Source: Deltaproteobacteria bacterium
GTDB lineage: Bacteria > Bdellovibrionota > Bdellovibrionia > Bdellovibrionales > Bdellovibrionaceae
NCBI GenBank assembly: GCA_017302835.1
Contig: JAFLCC010000007.1
Span: 1 to 64,000, forward strand
DNA: 64,000 bases
Direction of reading: 5' to 3'
The position numbers and the translations under genes were made by a program. Below, one piece after another: positions 34,449-42,505 of the stretch; position 1 is the first letter of the stretch; every line of letters starts with the position of its first letter. Under the pieces are notes generated by a model. That model saw nothing but the letters and a program-made list of their open reading frames with translations. It was not told the DNA's origin and made no database searches.

Positions 34449-35465
34449 ATGAAAACATCCCTTTTACTCGTAGTTATCACTTTCTTATCCTTGCCTGTGT
34501 TTTGTTTGGAATTCGAATCACTGTCAGGAAATACATTCAACTTCTATATAGAAAATGATTCAAGAAATATCGGCGGCCCTGGGTCGGATCAATCTTACAC
34601 TAATGGTTTTAAACTCTCTTACATTCTGTCAAATAACAAACAGCCAAACTGGGCCAAAAAGCTAACAAATTGGTCAGATTTTTTAAGAAAAGAATTCAAT
34701 AAATCAAATACAAATTATGGCATTTCATTAGCGCAACAAATTTACTCACCAAGCAACATCGTAAATAAAAATCCAAATTTAGAAGACAGGCCCTATGCCG
34801 GATGGTTAAATTTAGGCTTTTTAGTTCATTTCAGAACCAAAAGCCATAGTCAATTCTTCTCAATAAATTTAGGTGTTGTAGGCCCTGCGGCCAAAGGAGA
34901 AGAGGTTCAAAATAGCTTTCACCGTTTAATTGGAACAACTGAAAGCCAAGGCTGGAAGAATCAATTGAAAAACGAGCCTTCTCTTCAACTATACTACCAA
35001 AATAGATCTAGATTTATAGAGCTTTTTGGAAAGCAAAAAAAATATTTTGATCTCATTCCCTATTATGGCGCCTCTATAGGAAATGTTTTAACGGAGACTC
35101 ATCTTGGCGGCTTGCTCAGATATGGCATCAATTTGCCCGATGACTTTGGCCCTACCCGTGATTCCGCAGGAGATGGAGATAAATTCAATTCCGAAGACTT
35201 AAATTTATCCCATGGATCAAGTTTTTATCTTTTTACTGGAGTGCGTGGCCTTATGGTTGCAAGAAATCTCTTTTTAGATGGAAATACTTATCAGGAAAGC
35301 CCCAGGGTTCATAAACATATTTTAGTCATTGAATCTGATTTTGGTACCGGCTTTAAACTCGAAAGATGGGATGTCATTTGGAGATTTGTGACAAGAAGCC
35401 CAGAGTTTAAAGAGCAAAGCTACTTCAATAGCTTTGCGTCTGTAACCATTTCCTACTCTTTATAA
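34449..35465 (+). CDS. LpxR-like outer-membrane lipid A 3'-O-deacylase
   Basis: A signal peptide (MKTSLLLVVITFLSLPVFC) precedes a beta-barrel-like protein of the LpxR/DUF2219 family. Family patterns are FNFYIENDS (the catalytic Asn-Asp pair), YTNGFKLSY, DRPYAGWL, and GPAAKGEEVQNSFHRLIGTTESQGW containing the conserved His. LpxR removes the 3'-acyloxyacyl chain of lipid A in the outer membrane and so remodels LPS. The protein ends in a strand (SVTISYSL) with a hydrophobic last residue, as outer-membrane barrels do. It stands 100 bp after the SYLF gene, separated by a terminator. Confidence 0.82.
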   Translation: MKTSLLLVVITFLSLPVFCLEFESLSGNTFNFYIENDSRNIGGPGSDQSYTNGFKLSYILSNNKQPNWAKKLTNWSDFLRKEFNKSNTNYGISLAQQIYSPSNIVNKNPNLEDRPYAGWLNLGFLVHFRTKSHSQFFSINLGVVGPAAKGEEVQNSFHRLIGTTESQGWKNQLKNEPSLQLYYQNRSRFIELFGKQKKYFDLIPYYGASIGNVLTETHLGGLLRYGINLPDDFGPTRDSAGDGDKFNSEDLNLSHGSSFYLFTGVRGLMVARNLFLDGNTYQESPRVHKHILVIESDFGTGFKLERWDVIWRFVTRSPEFKEQSYFNSFASVTISYSL

Positions 35466-35494
35466 CAGAATTTAGCTTGTCAATGTTAATTAAT

Positions 35495-35708
35495 TTAAAC
35501 ATAATACCTATTCTCGATACATTTATTCTTTTTCTGGTTTAATAACGATATTAAGAAAGAAAATTCAGCCAGAACAAGAAAAACTGCTAATAGCAATTGG
35601 CCAATTTCCATAGAAAGGCCGGCTAATCCTTTAGCACCAGTTACAAATGATACTAAGGCAATTATAAATTAGTATAGCAGCCCCAAGGGTAACTCGTAAT
35701 AAATACAT
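35495..35708 (-). pseudogene. DUF1328-like small membrane protein split by a one-base frameshift
   Basis: From the ATG at 35708 the first 14 codons read MYLLRVTLGAAILI. One base later (extra T at 35666), the next frame reads IIALVSFVTGAKGLAGLSMEIGQLLLAVFLVLAEFSFLISLL down to a TAA at 35495-35497. Joined, this is a 50-residue two-helix protein with the DUF1328/YtjA pattern and a short lysine-rich tail. Without correction each part is too short to work. DUF1328 genes commonly accompany CsbD and YqjD-like stress genes, which fits the location. A sequencing error in the TTTATAATT run cannot be excluded. Confidence 0.55.
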
Positions 35709-35745
35709 CGTTTTAAGTATTTTTGGAACCACCGAAAGGGAAACA

Positions 35746-36741
35746 ATGACAGAACAAACTAAGATTATTGGACAAAGTCCAAAATTTATTACTTCGTTGA
35801 ATATTGCAAAATGTGTAGCTCGAAGCTCAGCAAATATTCTCATCACAGGAGAAAGTGGAACTGGAAAAGAAATTTTTGCCAAATTTATTCACAGAGAAAG
35901 CAAACATAACAAAGGCCCCTATGTGGCCATCAATTGTTCTGCAATTCCAGAAAACCTTCTAGAATCTGAGCTCTTTGGCCATGCAAAAGGGTCCTTTACT
36001 GGGGCTCAAGAAAAAAGAATTGGGCTCTTCGAAGAAGCCCAGGATGGAACATTATTTTTAGATGAAATAGGAGACTTGAGCTTATCTCTACAAGCTAAAT
36101 TGCTAAGAGTCTTACAAGAAAAACAAATTAAACGCGTCGGAGAGAATCAAAGCAGGTCTATCAATTGTCGCATTATTTCTGCCACCCATAAATTGTTAGC
36201 TCAAGAAATAGACGAGCATCGATTCAGAGAAGATTTATTCTTCAGACTAGATGTCATCCCTATTCATATCCCACCCTTGAGAGAAAGACCTGAGGATATT
36301 ATTTTACTCGCAGAATTCTTCTTAAAGAAATACTCTTTAGAAAATGAAGTTCCTATTAAATTATTTTCCAAAGAGGCCCTAAAGTTTCTTATGGAAAATC
36401 CATGGCGAGGCAATGTCAGAGAACTTGAGAACACCATAGAAAGAGCTGTCGCGCTTTGCAAGACAGAAGAAATAGTTCTTGAAAATTTTATTCCTTTGGC
36501 AATGGGGCTCAATGAAAGTAACGACAAAATGGATTTCTTTTCAAATGAAAACACTTTTTCTCTGCGCTACACCAGCTGCCTTCCGAAATTAGATGAAGTT
36601 ATTCATAGGTATCTTGAATTTGCAGTGCATAAAAATGGTGGAGCTAGAGATAAGACCGCAAAAGAAATTGGCATTGATCGAAAGACTTTATATAAAAGAA
36701 TCAAACCCGATGAAAACGATTCGTTATCGAAAGATAATTAA
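35746..36741 (+). CDS. Sigma-54-dependent transcriptional activator lacking a receiver domain (PspF-like layout)
   Basis: The 331 residues consist of an AAA+ domain starting almost at residue 1 and a Fis-type helix-turn-helix (AKEIGIDRKTLYKRIK). Walker A is GESGTGKE (35-42). The sigma-54 contact loop is GSFTGA (82-87), with Ser instead of the usual Ala. GTLFLDEIGDL is Walker B, and GNVRELEN is present. There is no regulatory N-terminal domain. PspF has the same size and plan and is inhibited by PspA, and a pspA gene lies 20 kb away. The partner here could equally be unknown. Genuine -24/-12 sites for it were not found beside the neighbouring genes. Confidence 0.85.
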   Translation: MTEQTKIIGQSPKFITSLNIAKCVARSSANILITGESGTGKEIFAKFIHRESKHNKGPYVAINCSAIPENLLESELFGHAKGSFTGAQEKRIGLFEEAQDGTLFLDEIGDLSLSLQAKLLRVLQEKQIKRVGENQSRSINCRIISATHKLLAQEIDEHRFREDLFFRLDVIPIHIPPLRERPEDIILLAEFFLKKYSLENEVPIKLFSKEALKFLMENPWRGNVRELENTIERAVALCKTEEIVLENFIPLAMGLNESNDKMDFFSNENTFSLRYTSCLPKLDEVIHRYLEFAVHKNGGARDKTAKEIGIDRKTLYKRIKPDENDSLSKDN

Positions 36742-36830
36742 AAGCAGAGGACCCTTTAACTCGAGAACTTATGAACAAAATAATTCTGATGGAATGAAAA
36801 TTGCTTAGATTTAGAAGGTAGTGTGTTTAT

Positions 36831-39446
36831 ATGGGAAAAGCTTGGCATCAGAATTCTGAAACCGAAACTCTACTGGCACATAAAACTAATATTGAAAAAG
36901 GACTGTCAGATACTGAAGTCACAGCTCTTGTTTTAAAACATGGCGACAATAGACTTCATAATTTCAAAAGAAAAAGTGCATTTAGAATTTTACTTTCCCA
37001 GTTCGCTGATTTGCTCGTTATTATTCTAATGATTGCAGCCGTCATTTCTGCTTTCCTGGGCGAGCCTGAAGATACCATTGCTATAATTGCTATTGTTATA
37101 TTAAATGCTTTGCTTGGTTTCATCCAAGAATACCGCGCGGAAAGGTCCATGGAAGCCCTTAAAGCACTCTCGACACCCATTGCGAAGGTTAAAAGAATGG
37201 GAAAGTTTATTGAAATTCCCACCTATCAAATTGTCCCAGGTGATATCGTCGCTCTTGAGGCAGGACAATTTATTCCAGCGGATCTAAGAATTTTAAAATC
37301 AACTCAGCTCGGCGTTGATGAATCAAGTCTTACAGGGGAATCCAATACAATTAATAAAACTACAGAAGCCATTCCCCACGAATCTCTGCCTATTGCTGAT
37401 CAAAAAAATATGGCCTTCAAGGGTACAATGGTCACCTCTGGCAATGCTATAGGAATTGTAGTTAGCACAGGAATGAATACCGAGCTGGGTAAAATTGCAA
37501 ATCTGCTTAAAGAAGAAGTCGAGGTCAATACACCTCTGCAAAATAAAATGGCTCGCTTTGCCAAGTTGCTTACGATTGTTGTTATTGGTATTTGCATTGT
37601 TATTTTTGCCACAGGATTTTTTCGTGGCGAAGACCCAGTGTTGATGTTTATGACGGCTTTAAGTTTAGCCGTTGCTGGAATTCCAGAAGCACTTCCTGCT
37701 GTGATCACTGTAACTCTTGCGCTTGGGGCCAGGGCCATGGGACGGAACAATTCTTTGGTCAGAAAATTACCAGCCGTAGAGTCTCTTGGTGCTGTTACCT
37801 ATATCTGTACTGATAAAACGGGCACATTGACACAAAATCGCATGGAAGTACAAAATTTTTCACTGGACGGTAAAACTCTTTGCACTATTCCTGAAGTCAT
37901 ATCGCCCAATACAAGTTGGGATTATATCCTAAAAAACTTAGCTCTTAATAATAATGTTAGCTTTGATGAAAATCAAAAAGCACTTGGCGAGCCTACGGAA
38001 ATTGCTTTAGCTCAAGCGGCAATTGAAGTTGATTTTGACAGATTGAATCTTGAAAATGAATTACCTAGGATTGCAGAACTGCCATTTTCTAGTGATCGCG
38101 GGATGATGACAACTATTCATAGAAGTAAATCTAGTCATTTAATTTTATCAAAAGGTGCTCCTGAAAAACTTTTTCCACTTTGCAAAACTTGGTTAAATAA
38201 AGACAAGGGTGAATCTTTTTCGGCTGATTCACAAGCCAGTGCGATAGAAAGTATGGCAGCTAAAGGCTATCGCATATTAGCTCTGGCTTATAATGAACTT
38301 CCCTTATCCACTACTGAAATTTCTATTGAGCATGCAGAAACTGATTTAGTTTTTCTAGGCCTAGTAGCACTGATGGATCCTCCAAGATCTGAAGCAAAAG
38401 AAGCCGTTCGCCTCAGCAAATCTGCTGGAATACATGTTGTTATGATTACCGGCGATCATCCAGCAACTGCAAAGTCCATAGCAAAAGATCTTAATATCAT
38501 AACATCTGATACGGATTTGGTAATGACCGGCCAAGAACTTTCGAAAATAACTGATATCGAGCTCAAGAAGATTATTCATAACATTAAAGTTTATGCCCGC
38601 GTCGCCCCCGAACAAAAAATTTATATTGTGAAAGCTCTTCAATCGAGTGGGGAAATCGTGGCCATGACTGGCGACGGGGTCAATGACGCTCCAGCCTTAC
38701 GAAGTGCCGATGTTGGGGTTTCAATGGGCAAAGGTGGAACTGATGTTGCCAGAGAAGCTTCACATATTATTTTACTTGATGACAATTTTGCTACTATTGT
38801 TCTTGCTATAAAAGAAGGTCGTCGAATTTATGATAATATAAGAAAATTTGTTCGGTTTGCTTTGTCAGGAAATTCTGGTGAAGTTTTAACTTTATTCTTG
38901 GCGCCTTTTTTAGGATTACCAATTCCTTTGTTACCGATTCATATTTTATGGATTAACTTAGTCACCGATGGTTTTCCAGGTATAGCTTTAGGCACAGAGC
39001 TTGCGGAAAAAAATATCATGGAACGTCCTCCTAGATCGCCTAAGGAAAGTCTTTTTGCCCGAGGCTTATGGCAACATACTGTTTGGGTTGGTTTTCTAAC
39101 CGCAGGACTTACTCTTGGAATTGTTGCATGGGCTAAAAATCAAGGCATTGAACACTGGCAAACAATGGGTTTTACGGTATTGACTTTAACCCAACTGGGG
39201 CATGTCATGGCAATTCGGTCTGAATCACTTTCTTTATTTACTTTAGGAATTCGAACAAATAAAGCTTTGTGGATTACTGTCCTAATGACATTTATAGTTC
39301 ATCTTGCTGTTTTGTATTTACCCGCAATGAATAAAGTTTTCAAAACCAGCCCTCTAAGTTTTTTTGAATTAGCACTTTGTGTCGTCGTTTCAAGTCCGGT
39401 GTTTATTAGTGTTGAAATTGAAAAATGGTTCCAGAGAAATATTTGA
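36831..39446 (+). CDS. P-type Ca2+-transporting ATPase (type II, SERCA/PMR1-like)
   Basis: This is an 871-residue inner-membrane pump that exports cations using ATP. The motifs are TGES (actuator), DKTGTLT with phosphorylated Asp328, KGAPE (nucleotide binding) and TGDGVNDAPAL. The membrane ligands of SERCA site II are conserved: IPEALPAV in M4, GNSGEV in M5 and NLVTDGFPGIALG in M6. This argues for Ca2+ (possibly Mn2+) rather than Na+/K+. Ten membrane helices are predictable. It follows the sigma-54 activator by 89 bp and may be its target or share its mRNA. Confidence 0.9.
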   Translation: MGKAWHQNSETETLLAHKTNIEKGLSDTEVTALVLKHGDNRLHNFKRKSAFRILLSQFADLLVIILMIAAVISAFLGEPEDTIAIIAIVILNALLGFIQEYRAERSMEALKALSTPIAKVKRMGKFIEIPTYQIVPGDIVALEAGQFIPADLRILKSTQLGVDESSLTGESNTINKTTEAIPHESLPIADQKNMAFKGTMVTSGNAIGIVVSTGMNTELGKIANLLKEEVEVNTPLQNKMARFAKLLTIVVIGICIVIFATGFFRGEDPVLMFMTALSLAVAGIPEALPAVITVTLALGARAMGRNNSLVRKLPAVESLGAVTYICTDKTGTLTQNRMEVQNFSLDGKTLCTIPEVISPNTSWDYILKNLALNNNVSFDENQKALGEPTEIALAQAAIEVDFDRLNLENELPRIAELPFSSDRGMMTTIHRSKSSHLILSKGAPEKLFPLCKTWLNKDKGESFSADSQASAIESMAAKGYRILALAYNELPLSTTEISIEHAETDLVFLGLVALMDPPRSEAKEAVRLSKSAGIHVVMITGDHPATAKSIAKDLNIITSDTDLVMTGQELSKITDIELKKIIHNIKVYARVAPEQKIYIVKALQSSGEIVAMTGDGVNDAPALRSADVGVSMGKGGTDVAREASHIILLDDNFATIVLAIKEGRRIYDNIRKFVRFALSGNSGEVLTLFLAPFLGLPIPLLPIHILWINLVTDGFPGIALGTELAEKNIMERPPRSPKESLFARGLWQHTVWVGFLTAGLTLGIVAWAKNQGIEHWQTMGFTVLTLTQLGHVMAIRSESLSLFTLGIRTNKALWITVLMTFIVHLAVLYLPAMNKVFKTSPLSFFELALCVVVSSPVFISVEIEKWFQRNI

Positions 39447-39459
39447 ACCCTAGAACCGA

Positions 39460-39514
39460 AGTTGCTTTTGTTTGGTAGGGGTAAAGATTCATCGTCCTCG
39501 TCTCCGGACGAAAA
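39460..39514. repeat. 55-bp tRNA-trailer repeat, copy 2
   Basis: This copy abuts the 3' end of tRNA-Val and matches the tRNA-Arg trailer at 29947-30001 at 50 of 55 positions, in the same orientation. It starts only 14 bp after the Ca2+-ATPase stop codon. Confidence 0.8.
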
Positions 39515-39590
39515 TGGTGCGGTTTACAGGACTTGAACCTGTGACCACTTGCATGTCATGCAAGCACTCTACCAACTGAGCTAAAACCGC
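39515..39590 (-). tRNA. tRNA-Val (anticodon GAC)
   Basis: The 76-nt cloverleaf has acceptor GCGGTTT/AAACCGC, anticodon stem CTTGC/GCAAG with loop ATGACAT (anticodon GAC, reading GUC and GUU), T arm GGTTCAAGTCC and an encoded CCA. It lies 20 bp after lipB on the same strand. Confidence 0.95.
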
Positions 39591-39609
39591 ATAAAGATGA
39601 CACAAATTA

Positions 39610-40284
39610 TTACTTAGAAATATTAAAATCAAGATTTATTTTAAAAGCTTCAACCCATTTTTGAAAAAAATCCTCCATAGGAAAAGTAGCTTTTAAATTA
39701 TAATTGGCGACACGGTCGTGGGCTTGACAAGAGATACCGCAAGAACGAATGAGCTTAAATAATTCTAAATCGTTCGAAATATTAATGGAAATCCCATGCC
39801 TCACCACACCTTGATCGACTTTAATTCCTACAAAAGAGATTTTCCCTTTTTCCGTGTACAATCCGGGCTTCTGAATATCAAAAAAAGAAGTCATTCCGTA
39901 AAATTTTAATATATCCTGGGATGTCGAAAATAAAATATCGATAAATTTCTTTATTCCTAGATCAAAACTTCTTAAATCTATCATTGGATAAATGACCAGC
40001 TGGCCAGGGGAATGAATGGTGGCAAAGCCACCTCGATCGGTTGAAACAATGGGAAGGTTTTCATTTGTCACCAGATCTGTCTCTCTCCTGGCTCTTAATC
40101 CGAGAGTGATTGTGGAATTAAAATCCATTCCAAAAATTTGGACCCTATTTGAGGATTTTATTTCCTTTATTTTCTTTTTTTGAAATTCATCCATTTCATG
40201 AAAGTCACGCCTTCCTAGAAAAATGGATTCTACTTGATAGAACCGATGATTAACGTGAGCGTGAGCGTGAGCGTGATTCAACAT
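39610..40284 (-). CDS. lipB: Octanoyl-ACP:protein N-octanoyltransferase (lipoate synthesis)
   Basis: LipB moves octanoate from acyl carrier protein to lipoyl domains in the cytoplasm. RGGFATIHSPGQLVIYPMIDL (from R84), the catalytic Lys148 in GKISFVGI, and the catalytic Cys182 in IRSCGIS are all present. The usual HGPGQ reads HSPGQ. The N-terminus (MLNHAHAHAHVNH) is coded by a GTGAGC-type hexamer repeat, so the first 13 residues may vary. The ATG lies directly after the stop codon of the upstream lipoprotein gene. LipA is not in the window. Confidence 0.88.
   Translation of the reverse strand: MLNHAHAHAHVNHRFYQVESIFLGRRDFHEMDEFQKKKIKEIKSSNRVQIFGMDFNSTITLGLRARRETDLVTNENLPIVSTDRGGFATIHSPGQLVIYPMIDLRSFDLGIKKFIDILFSTSQDILKFYGMTSFFDIQKPGLYTEKGKISFVGIKVDQGVVRHGISINISNDLELFKLIRSCGISCQAHDRVANYNLKATFPMEDFFQKWVEAFKINLDFNISK
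40255..40276. repeat. GTGAGC hexanucleotide repeat inside lipB
   Basis: Three full GTGAGC units and a partial fourth encode the alternating His-Ala tract near the LipB N-terminus (minus strand). Unit gain or loss would keep the frame. Confidence 0.8.
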
Positions 40285-41223
40285 CTAATACAGCTCCACC
40301 CTGTCATTTTCTCTAAAACCGCCACCAGAGTGGACAATCGCAATGGCTCCGTCTTGCCCAAAAAAGCTAACAACCTCAAGGGTTCCTTTTAATCTTCCTG
40401 GGCTTTTTCCAATAAATTGCCCCGACTCCGAATCATAAATTTCCTCTCCCTCATCCACCACTCTTAAGAGATCACCTGCACTGAGCCCAGACACCTTGCC
40501 AACATTTAAAAACATTCTCTCTCCCTGAATAGAAGCAATTCGCCCTTCCCAAACAATAGCTTCTAGAGATTTAGCGACCTGAGGTACAAATTCAAATAAA
40601 GCATCCTTAACTAAAGTGGCCATTAGCTGCGACGAGGTGTCTGGGGACACTTCGCCAGCAATAAGTCCCTCTTGATCTTTATAGGTAACTGTCTTCATTG
40701 TGTTAAATAATTCTTTTCCATTTTGATTCACGACTTTAACAATTACCGAGCATTCATATTCGATTTTTATGTTCCGAATTAAACCTTTATTAGGAGCTGA
40801 TTTCTTAATCTTTAATTCATGAATTTGCACTTCGAGTCCACTGTGAACGCTAAATTCTTTTAACTTCTTTTGTAGATCCTTAAAATCATAGGAGCCTTGA
40901 GGTGTCATTTTTAAATCAGACAGATTTAAATCGCGACTATCAAATGAAATGACATCTTCATTCTTGTTTAGCTCACGAATAAAAGCCTTTTTGATAGCTG
41001 AACTCATTTCATCTGAAAGAATTTTTTTGTTATCAATAAAAGGAAGAACTAACAACCGTTTCTTAATTATTTGATTATTCTTACTTTGATTTAAGGGAAT
41101 GTCTTTTATCATTTTCTTTGGGCTTGCCGTCCTTTTCTCAAAGGACGAACAGGAGGATAGCCATAAAACCATATTGAAGATCAGAATGAAGCCAGCTAAA
41201 AATTTTAAAATATTTTTTTTCAT
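40285..41223 (-). CDS. Lipoprotein with a FlgT C-terminal-like domain
   Basis: The signal peptide ends in WLSSC, so it is a lipoprotein. The middle (about 50-200) begins RLLVLPFIDNKKIL and resembles the TolB-N-like middle domain of FlgT. The end (about 225-312) reads VWEGRIASIQGERMFLNVGKVSGLSAGDLLRVVDEGEEIYDSESGQFIGKSPGRLKG, the SH3-like pattern of the FlgT C-terminal domain. FlgT builds the outer-membrane H-ring of sodium-driven flagella. Together with the next gene it may form a split FlgT. A general outer-membrane assembly lipoprotein is the alternative. Confidence 0.6.
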   Translation of the reverse strand: MKKNILKFLAGFILIFNMVLWLSSCSSFEKRTASPKKMIKDIPLNQSKNNQIIKKRLLVLPFIDNKKILSDEMSSAIKKAFIRELNKNEDVISFDSRDLNLSDLKMTPQGSYDFKDLQKKLKEFSVHSGLEVQIHELKIKKSAPNKGLIRNIKIEYECSVIVKVVNQNGKELFNTMKTVTYKDQEGLIAGEVSPDTSSQLMATLVKDALFEFVPQVAKSLEAIVWEGRIASIQGERMFLNVGKVSGLSAGDLLRVVDEGEEIYDSESGQFIGKSPGRLKGTLEVVSFFGQDGAIAIVHSGGGFRENDRVELY

Positions 41224-41229
41224 GTCACC

Positions 41230-42423
41230 CTACTTAATTTCAAAAATCATTTCTTTCTCATTGGTTTTGAGCAAAGAAATCTTAGTTAATTCTCCAAAAC
41301 TAAAATCACTCGAAAGAATTTTATTTTGTAATTCTTGAACTGATCCAGAAAAATCCACTTCATAAACAACAAATTGGGAGGTGATTTCCCTTTCCCTCAT
41401 GTTTTTAATCAAGCTTGAAAAGGCCTTCATTTTTTCTTTTATATTTTCGATTCTTAACGGCCTAGAAGTCATCTTAAACTGCAATCGGATCTTCTGAGTA
41501 TTTAGAATTCCTCTCTGTAAAATCTCATCTAACTGCTGGGATAAATCAAGAGAAATAGAATCGACCTCTTCTGCAATTTTGGTTTCAATCCAAGTTTCTA
41601 GTTTATGATCTTCTTTAAAAACCGGTAAATCATATTGGCGTTGAATATCCAGAACCACTTTCCCTTGCTGAGCTTGAATCAATGTTAACTTCATGAACAA
41701 AACATTTTGGATTGATTTTTTATTTGTATTTTTAACCGAAACGCTTCCTTCTAAAATAAAAGGCGATTGATACCATTTTCCAAGATATATTAAATCTTCC
41801 ATGGCCCATTTTTCCCCTGCCATTATTGTTGGCATTGAATTTTGAAATTCGAAAAAGGTGGGTCGCTGCAGGAATATGCCACTCTTAAGTAAATTTTTCT
41901 GTAGTTGAGATTCAAAAGAGAGAGAGATTTTTTTCCATCCCTCATCTTGTTTGGACCACCATCTGTATTTTTTCCCTGATAGCATATTTTCAAAATGAAC
42001 TAGCGGTAAAATGTTTAATTTTTGATCTATTTCCTCTAATATTCTATTTTCCTTTAAAATATTCTTTAACTCTTGAAGGCTGACTTTTAAGAAAATCGTT
42101 TGGGTTGTTTTTTTGTCAAGAACTTCAGGTTCTGTTACCTTTGAAAAAGGTATAAATTTAGAAGCCTTAGAAACGACTCTGGTTTGGAAAATAGTCTTAT
42201 TTTTGGTCAATCTTTCTTCGCCAATAATATCCCGAGAAATATCCTCGACAGCACTTTGAACGGCCTTTTCCATGATTTCTTTTTTAGCCTCGATGAGGGA
42301 TTCTTTTTCACTCGATATCGTATAGGATCTTTCAATCAGTGTCTCTTGAGCAAAGACAGCATTTTGCATCCAACTAAATACGACGATATAAAAAATTAAT
42401 TCTTTATTAAAAAAATGTTTCAT
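41230..42423 (-). CDS. Secreted FlgT N-terminal-like protein, 397 aa
   Basis: The ATG at 42423 (MKHFFNKELIFYIVVFSWMQNAVFA) has AAGGGAAAG upstream. The open frame continues to 42441 without support. The mature N-terminus SLIEAKKEIMEKAVQSAVEDISRDIIG resembles the N-terminal domain of FlgT, in which a helix of frequent Ala and Ile follows the first strand. The remainder is strand-rich and not recognised. It lies 6 bp upstream of the lipoprotein with the FlgT-C-like domain, so the pair probably acts together at the outer membrane. Confidence 0.55.
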   Translation of the reverse strand: MKHFFNKELIFYIVVFSWMQNAVFAQETLIERSYTISSEKESLIEAKKEIMEKAVQSAVEDISRDIIGEERLTKNKTIFQTRVVSKASKFIPFSKVTEPEVLDKKTTQTIFLKVSLQELKNILKENRILEEIDQKLNILPLVHFENMLSGKKYRWWSKQDEGWKKISLSFESQLQKNLLKSGIFLQRPTFFEFQNSMPTIMAGEKWAMEDLIYLGKWYQSPFILEGSVSVKNTNKKSIQNVLFMKLTLIQAQQGKVVLDIQRQYDLPVFKEDHKLETWIETKIAEEVDSISLDLSQQLDEILQRGILNTQKIRLQFKMTSRPLRIENIKEKMKAFSSLIKNMREREITSQFVVYEVDFSGSVQELQNKILSSDFSFGELTKISLLKTNEKEMIFEIK

Positions 42424-42505
42424 CACTTTCCCTTTCGTCAACCCTATGACCTTCCAATTTATCCTGGCATCTCAGCAACCTAGAAACCTAACTTTCTTAA
42501 TAGTC

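Noticed and set aside
36713-36808. Short frame MKTIRYRKIIKSRGPF overlapping the end of the sigma-54 activator
   Set aside because: No ribosome binding site of its own and no recognisable content; most likely out-of-frame read-through of the activator's end.
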